From Brevundimonas sp. (GTDB lineage Bacteria > Pseudomonadota > Alphaproteobacteria > Caulobacterales > Caulobacteraceae), in the NCBI RefSeq assembly GCF_030656255.1, contig NZ_JAUSOE010000156.1:1-36957 (forward strand): DNA of 36,957 nucleotides, given 5' to 3'. Positions 33,436-36,957 of this stretch are shown piece by piece. How positions within the stretch are numbered: the stretch's first letter is position 1; each line of letters starts with the position of its first letter. The notes under the pieces are model-generated. The model did no database searches and was not told where the DNA came from. It saw nothing but the letters and a program-made list of their open reading frames with translations. A program made the translations under genes and the position numbers.

Positions 33436-35316
33436 CTATCCGGCGCGGAACTGAAGTTCGGCCAGACGCGCGTACAGCCCGCCCTTGGCCACCAGTTGGT
33501 CGTGGGTCCCCTCCTCCACCACGCGGCCGTCGTCCATGACGACGATGCGGTCGGCGCGGAGCACGGTGGCCAGGCGGTGGGCGATGACGATGGTAGTGCG
33601 CTCTTCCATGGCCTGGTCGAGGGCGATCTGGACCAGGCGTTCGCTTTCGGCGTCGAGGGCGCTGGTGGCCTCGTCCAGCAGCAGGATGGGGGCGTCGCGG
33701 ACCAGGGCGCGGGCGATGGCCAGGCGCTGGCGCTGGCCGCCCGACAGGCTCTTGCCGCGTTCGCCCAGGGGGGTGTCGAAACCTTCCGGCAGGGCGTCGA
33801 TGAAGCCCAGGGCCTGGGCCTTTTCGGCGACGGCGCGGGCCTCGTCCAGGGTGGCGGTCTCGCGGCCGAAGCGGATGTTTTCCAAGGCCGAGCCGGAGAA
33901 CAGCGGTGTTTCCTGCGACACCCAGGCGAAACGGTCGCGCACGGCGACGGGATCGGCCTGGCGCACGTCGACGCCGTCGACCGAGACCACGCCGGTCTGG
34001 GGATCATAGAAGCGCAGCAGAAGACGGAAGACGGTGGACTTGCCCGCGCCCGACGGTCCGACCAGGGCGACGGTCTCGCCCGGCCGCACGGTCAGGCTGA
34101 AGCCCTTCAGGGCCGGCAGGTCAGGACGGCCGGGGTAGGAGAAGCCGACGGCCGACATCGACACCTCGCCACGCGGCGGCGACGGCAGGGCTGTCGGCTG
34201 GGCCGGCGGGGCGATGTCGGGCGTGGCCTGCATCAGCTCCTCGATCCGCTCCATGGCGCCGGCGGCCTTTTGCACATCGCCCCAGCTTTCGCCCAGGGCG
34301 CCTACGGCGCCGGCGGCGAACACCGACAGCAGCACGAACTGCAGCAGGGCGCCCGGCGACATGGTCCCGGCCACCACGTCCTGGGCCCCCAGCCACAGCA
34401 CCAGGGTGACGCCGCCGAACATGACGATGATGATCAGGGCGGTCATCCAGGCCCTCGCCCGCATCCGAGTGAGCGAGGCGGAGAAGGCGTCCTCGACCGC
34501 CGCACCGAAGCGGGCGATGGCGCTGCGTTCACGGCCGAAGGCCTGGACCGTCTCGATGGCGTCCACGCTCTCGCCGGCGAAGCCGACGGCGTTGGCGAAC
34601 CGGTCCTGGGAGGCGACGGTCAGTTTGCGCACCCGACGACCGAAGATGAAGATCGGGCCCAGCAGGAAGGGCACAATCAGCAGAACGAAGCCCGTCAGCT
34701 TGGGGCTGACGAAGAACAGCAGGATCACCCCGCCGATCAGGGTCAGGAAGTTGCGCAACGCATAAGAGACCGAGGTGGTCATCAGGGTCTCGACCAAGGC
34801 GATGTCGGTGGTCAGACGCGACAGCACCTCGCCGGTGCGCATCTGGGCGTAGAAGGACGGGTCAAGGGTCAGGATGCGGCCGAACAGCCCCTTGCGCACA
34901 TCGGCGATGACGCGCTCGCCCGTGCGGGTGACGTAGAAATAGCGGGCGGCGGTGGCCAGGCCCAGGAACAGGGCGTTGGCGCCCAGCAACAGGAACCACA
35001 GATTCAGATTGGCGCCGCCGGCTTCGAATCCGTGATCGATGGCCCCGCGGGCCAGGACCGTCAGCCCCAGCGATGCGGTGGTGGACAGCAGCAGCCAGAA
35101 GACCGCCATCAGCGCATGGCCCTTGTGGCGCATGGCGAAGGGGATCAGCCGGGCCAGCGGGCGAATGTCGCGGCGTTTGGCGCGTTTCTCGCCCGCCTCG
35201 GACATCTGCTCCATCAACAGGGCGCCGGCGCTGGGGCGGCCTTCAGCCGTTCCGACGCCGGAAGCGCGCCCCGGAACAGCGGCGGAACGGGCGGGGGCGG
35301 CGGTTTGATCGGTCAT
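33436..35316 (-). CDS. MsbA-like ABC exporter (membrane and ATPase domains fused)
   Basis: The 626-residue protein is a half-size ABC exporter that should work as a dimer. Six membrane helices lie in about 66-335. The ATPase domain has Walker [10 protein letters not shown] (420-428), a Q-loop at VSQE, signature LSGGQ (524-528), Walker B ILLLDEA (544-550) and the switch His580. It looks close to the MsbA-related exporters of alphaproteobacteria, so lipid or drug export is likely, but the substrate is uncertain. I start it at the ATG at 35316; the frame is open further, but there it lies in leader sequence. It converges with glpQ and is divergent from rpmE. Confidence 0.88.
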   Translation of the reverse strand: MTDQTAAPARSAAVPGRASGVGTAEGRPSAGALLMEQMSEAGEKRAKRRDIRPLARLIPFAMRHKGHALMAVFWLLLSTTASLGLTVLARGAIDHGFEAGGANLNLWFLLLGANALFLGLATAARYFYVTRTGERVIADVRKGLFGRILTLDPSFYAQMRTGEVLSRLTTDIALVETLMTTSVSYALRNFLTLIGGVILLFFVSPKLTGFVLLIVPFLLGPIFIFGRRVRKLTVASQDRFANAVGFAGESVDAIETVQAFGRERSAIARFGAAVEDAFSASLTRMRARAWMTALIIIVMFGGVTLVLWLGAQDVVAGTMSPGALLQFVLLSVFAAGAVGALGESWGDVQKAAGAMERIEELMQATPDIAPPAQPTALPSPPRGEVSMSAVGFSYPGRPDLPALKGFSLTVRPGETVALVGPSGAGKSTVFRLLLRFYDPQTGVVSVDGVDVRQADPVAVRDRFAWVSQETPLFSGSALENIRFGRETATLDEARAVAEKAQALGFIDALPEGFDTPLGERGKSLSGGQRQRLAIARALVRDAPILLLDEATSALDAESERLVQIALDQAMEERTTIVIAHRLATVLRADRIVVMDDGRVVEEGTHDQLVAKGGLYARLAELQFRAG

Positions 35317-35452
35317 TGCGCCCGCCTCTTGCCCCGGAACGCCCCCCGGTGTAAACGCCCCGCTCTTTCCCGCTGAATCTTTCGGCGGGATTCTCAATTT
35401 CACGCGCACCGACGGTCGGCATCGTCATCGCGCCAGAGACCGGACGACCACC

Positions 35453-35677
35453 ATGAAGGCCGATACGCACCCCGACTATCACTTCATCACCGTGGTGATG
35501 ACCGATGGCACCTCGTACCAGACGCGCTCCACCTACGGTAAGGAAGGCGGCACGCTGAACCTGGACATCGATCCGCTGACCCACCCGGCCTGGACCGGCG
35601 GCAACGCCCACCTGCTGGACCGCGGCGGCCGCGTTTCGCGCTTCAACAACAAGTTCGCCGGCTTCATCAAGAAGTAA
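35453..35677 (+). CDS. rpmE: 50S ribosomal protein L31, cysteine-free type
   Basis: L31 bridges the 50S central protuberance and the 30S head. The product has 74 residues, starting [20 protein letters not shown], with the C-terminal [18 protein letters not shown] typical of the family. It contains no cysteine, so it cannot bind zinc as the CxxC form does. A hairpin (TCCCGC/GCGGGA, 35368-35390) lies in its leader. It has a strong terminator and appears to be a single-gene unit. Confidence 0.96.
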   Translation: MKADTHPDYHFITVVMTDGTSYQTRSTYGKEGGTLNLDIDPLTHPAWTGGNAHLLDRGGRVSRFNNKFAGFIKK

Positions 35678-35700
35678 GCGCGTCCTGGCTGCGACACGTT

Positions 35701-35730
35701 GCAGCATTTGGGCAGCATTTGAGCAGCAAT
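35701..35730 (+). repeat. Tiny 11-base tandem repeat
   Basis: GCAGCATTTG occurs at 35701 and 35712, followed at 35723 by GCAGCAAT, a partial third copy with an 11-base period. It lies between the rpmE stop codon and its terminator, with no coding role evident. Confidence 0.6.
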
Positions 35731-35742
35731 CGGCTCACGAAG

Positions 35743-35770
35743 AGCGCCGGTCTCGGGACCGGCGCTTTTT
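35743..35770 (+). terminator. Rho-independent terminator of rpmE
   Basis: A perfect 10-bp stem AGCGCCGGTC/GACCGGCGCT with a TCGG loop is followed by a run of T. It lies 66 bases after the rpmE stop codon. Confidence 0.9.
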
Positions 35771-35868
35771 GTTTGCCGGGAACATCGGTAACATAAACGG
35801 CGTTCGCACATACGGCGAAGCAAGGGCGTCGATCCACGGGGATCGATCCATCGGGAAGCGGACGGGTT

Positions 35869-36957
35869 ATGAATAGACGGGAACTGGGTCTGGGCGTCGC
35901 GACGGCGACCGTGACCCTCGCCTCCATGGCGCGCGCGCAACAGGTGACCGTGCAGCGCGGCACGCAGGCGACCGCCTTCTACAACAGTTTCAACGACCAG
36001 ATTTCGCGTCTGCCCGAGACGCAACAGGCCGATGTCCGCGCCTTCTATGAAATGAACGGCTGGCGGCCGGTGTGGACCGCCGAGCGGCTGCGCGCCCTCA
36101 ACGCCGTCGCCGCGCGGACTGAGCGGCACGGCCTGTCGGCGGGCGACTATTTCGACTTCGTCGGCCTGGCCGCAGATCCCGCCTCGTCCGATCTGCGCAC
36201 CACGGCCGCAGCCCTGACCTATGGCCGCATCCTGGCCGAGGGCAAGGTCCGCCCCGAGACGGTCGAAGACCTGTGGGAGATGCAGAAGAACCGGGTCGAT
36301 CTGCCGCGCGGCCTGAGCGACGCCCTGGCGCGCAACATCCTGCTGGACTGGTTCGAGGGCCTGGCCCCGACTGACATCGGCTATCAGAACCTGTCGGCGG
36401 GCTATGTTCGCTATCGTCGCCTGGCGGCCCAGGGCGGCTGGCCCGCCTTCCCGGCCGGCCCGACGATCGAGCCGAACATGAGCGACCGACGCATCCCGGC
36501 CCTGATCGACCGGCTGACGGCCGAAGGCGACCTGACGGCGGCGAACGGCGCGCGGCTGAAGACCGAGGGCCTGACCTATGGATCGGAGCTTCAACAGGCG
36601 GTTCAGGGCTTCCAAGTCCGGCACGGCCTGGGCGCCGACGGCCGCATCGGCACAGGCACCCAGCGGTCGCTGTCGGCCTCGGCTGAGGACCGCGCCCGTC
36701 AGATCGCCTTGAACCTGGAACGCCGTCGCTGGCTGAAGCGCGAGGTCGCGCCCGAGCGGATCGAGGTCAACACCGCCGCCGCCATCATGGTCTATTGGAA
36801 GGACGCCAAGCCGGTCCACTCCAACCGCGTCGTCGTCGGCTCGGCCGAAAACCAGACGCCCAGCCTGGAGAAGCCGTTCGCCTCGGTCGTCGCAAATCCG
36901 CCCTGGTATGTCCCGGCCAGCATCGCACGTCGCGAAATCCTGCCCAAGGGCCCGGCC
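35869..36957 (+). CDS. YcbB-type L,D-transpeptidase, partial (C-terminus outside window)
   Basis: The first 363 codons are visible and the frame is open at the window edge. The product begins with a signal peptide (MNRRELGLGVATATVTLASM, cut after ARA), perhaps Tat-like through its RR pair. A YcbB-like N-terminal region follows (FYEMNGWRPVWT, then SAGDYFDF). Then comes a peptidoglycan-binding repeat at about 240-275 (LQQAVQGFQVRHGLGADGRIG), and LERRRWLKREVAPERIEVN leads into the YkuD domain. NPPWYVPASIARREILPKGP is typical of YcbB enzymes. The catalytic Cys and His lie beyond the window. It is probably an L,D-transpeptidase making 3-3 cross-links, the second in this window. Confidence 0.88.
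   Translation, partial: MNRRELGLGVATATVTLASMARAQQVTVQRGTQATAFYNSFNDQISRLPETQQADVRAFYEMNGWRPVWTAERLRALNAVAARTERHGLSAGDYFDFVGLAADPASSDLRTTAAALTYGRILAEGKVRPETVEDLWEMQKNRVDLPRGLSDALARNILLDWFEGLAPTDIGYQNLSAGYVRYRRLAAQGGWPAFPAGPTIEPNMSDRRIPALIDRLTAEGDLTAANGARLKTEGLTYGSELQQAVQGFQVRHGLGADGRIGTGTQRSLSASAEDRARQIALNLERRRWLKREVAPERIEVNTAAAIMVYWKDAKPVHSNRVVVGSAENQTPSLEKPFASVVANPPWYVPASIARREILPKGPA

Noticed and set aside
33331..35376. 681-codon open frame antisense to the ABC exporter
   Set aside because: Low-complexity Gly/Gln/Asp/Ala translation opposite a clear ABC transporter; length comes from GC-rich third positions.

Overview
The window is GC-rich DNA with the gene content and protein flavour of an alphaproteobacterium of the Caulobacterales. 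Brevundimonas is my best guess, from protein style alone; no 16S rRNA or tRNA gene is present to confirm it. About 46 protein genes are supported, two of them cut by the window edges. I saw no insertion sequence, prophage, CRISPR array, rRNA or tRNA gene.

Layout. (1) 1-8336, minus strand: the S10-spc ribosomal protein cluster, in transcription order rpsJ, rplC, rplD, rplW, rplB, rpsS, rplV, rpsC, rplP, rpmC, rpsQ, rplN, rplX, rplE, rpsN, rpsH, rplF, rplR and a partial rpsE. It is tightly packed, with five one-base stop/start overlaps. A structured leader of about 235 nt and a candidate promoter precede rpsJ; tuf and the str genes are not next to it. (2) 8633-12095, minus: metE, translationally coupled to a double-hotdog acyl-CoA thioesterase, behind a cobalamin riboswitch and a perfect 8+6+8 palindrome abutting a candidate -35 box. 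(3) 12302-16257: an outer-membrane barrel protein, a GSG-repeat surface protein, and a two-gene unit of a JmjC/cupin-like protein and a CelD-like GNAT acyltransferase. (4) 16434-20066: a small acidic protein, an L,D-transpeptidase lipoprotein, a carboxylesterase lipoprotein and pdxH. (5) 20129-22705: a short palindromic repeat pair, a J-domain-like protein with RPD instead of HPD, a vapBC toxin-antitoxin pair, and aroC. (6) 22714-26647: a tiny ORF, a VOC protein, a Pro/Ala-rich secreted protein, a MASE1 histidine kinase and thiE. (7) 26779-27603: bfd and bfr, an iron storage and release pair. (8) 27610-30095: an ABC-2 transporter pair divergent from a DUF2975 membrane protein and its HTH partner. 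(9) 30151-36957: a membrane protein, efp, an inositol monophosphatase family gene, a secreted glycerophosphodiesterase, an MsbA-like ABC exporter, rpmE, and the start of a YcbB-type L,D-transpeptidase.

How it works together. Translation dominates (19 ribosomal genes, efp, rpmE). Cofactor-linked metabolism is represented by metE under B12 control, pdxH, thiE and the bfd/bfr iron pair. Envelope functions include two L,D-transpeptidases, a porin-like barrel, an adhesin-like protein, two ABC systems and a secreted phosphodiesterase. No clear new defence or mobile system was found. The best leads are the dual control region of metE, the cupin/GNAT pair, the RPD J-like protein beside an inserted-looking vapBC, and the thioesterase with one altered active site.
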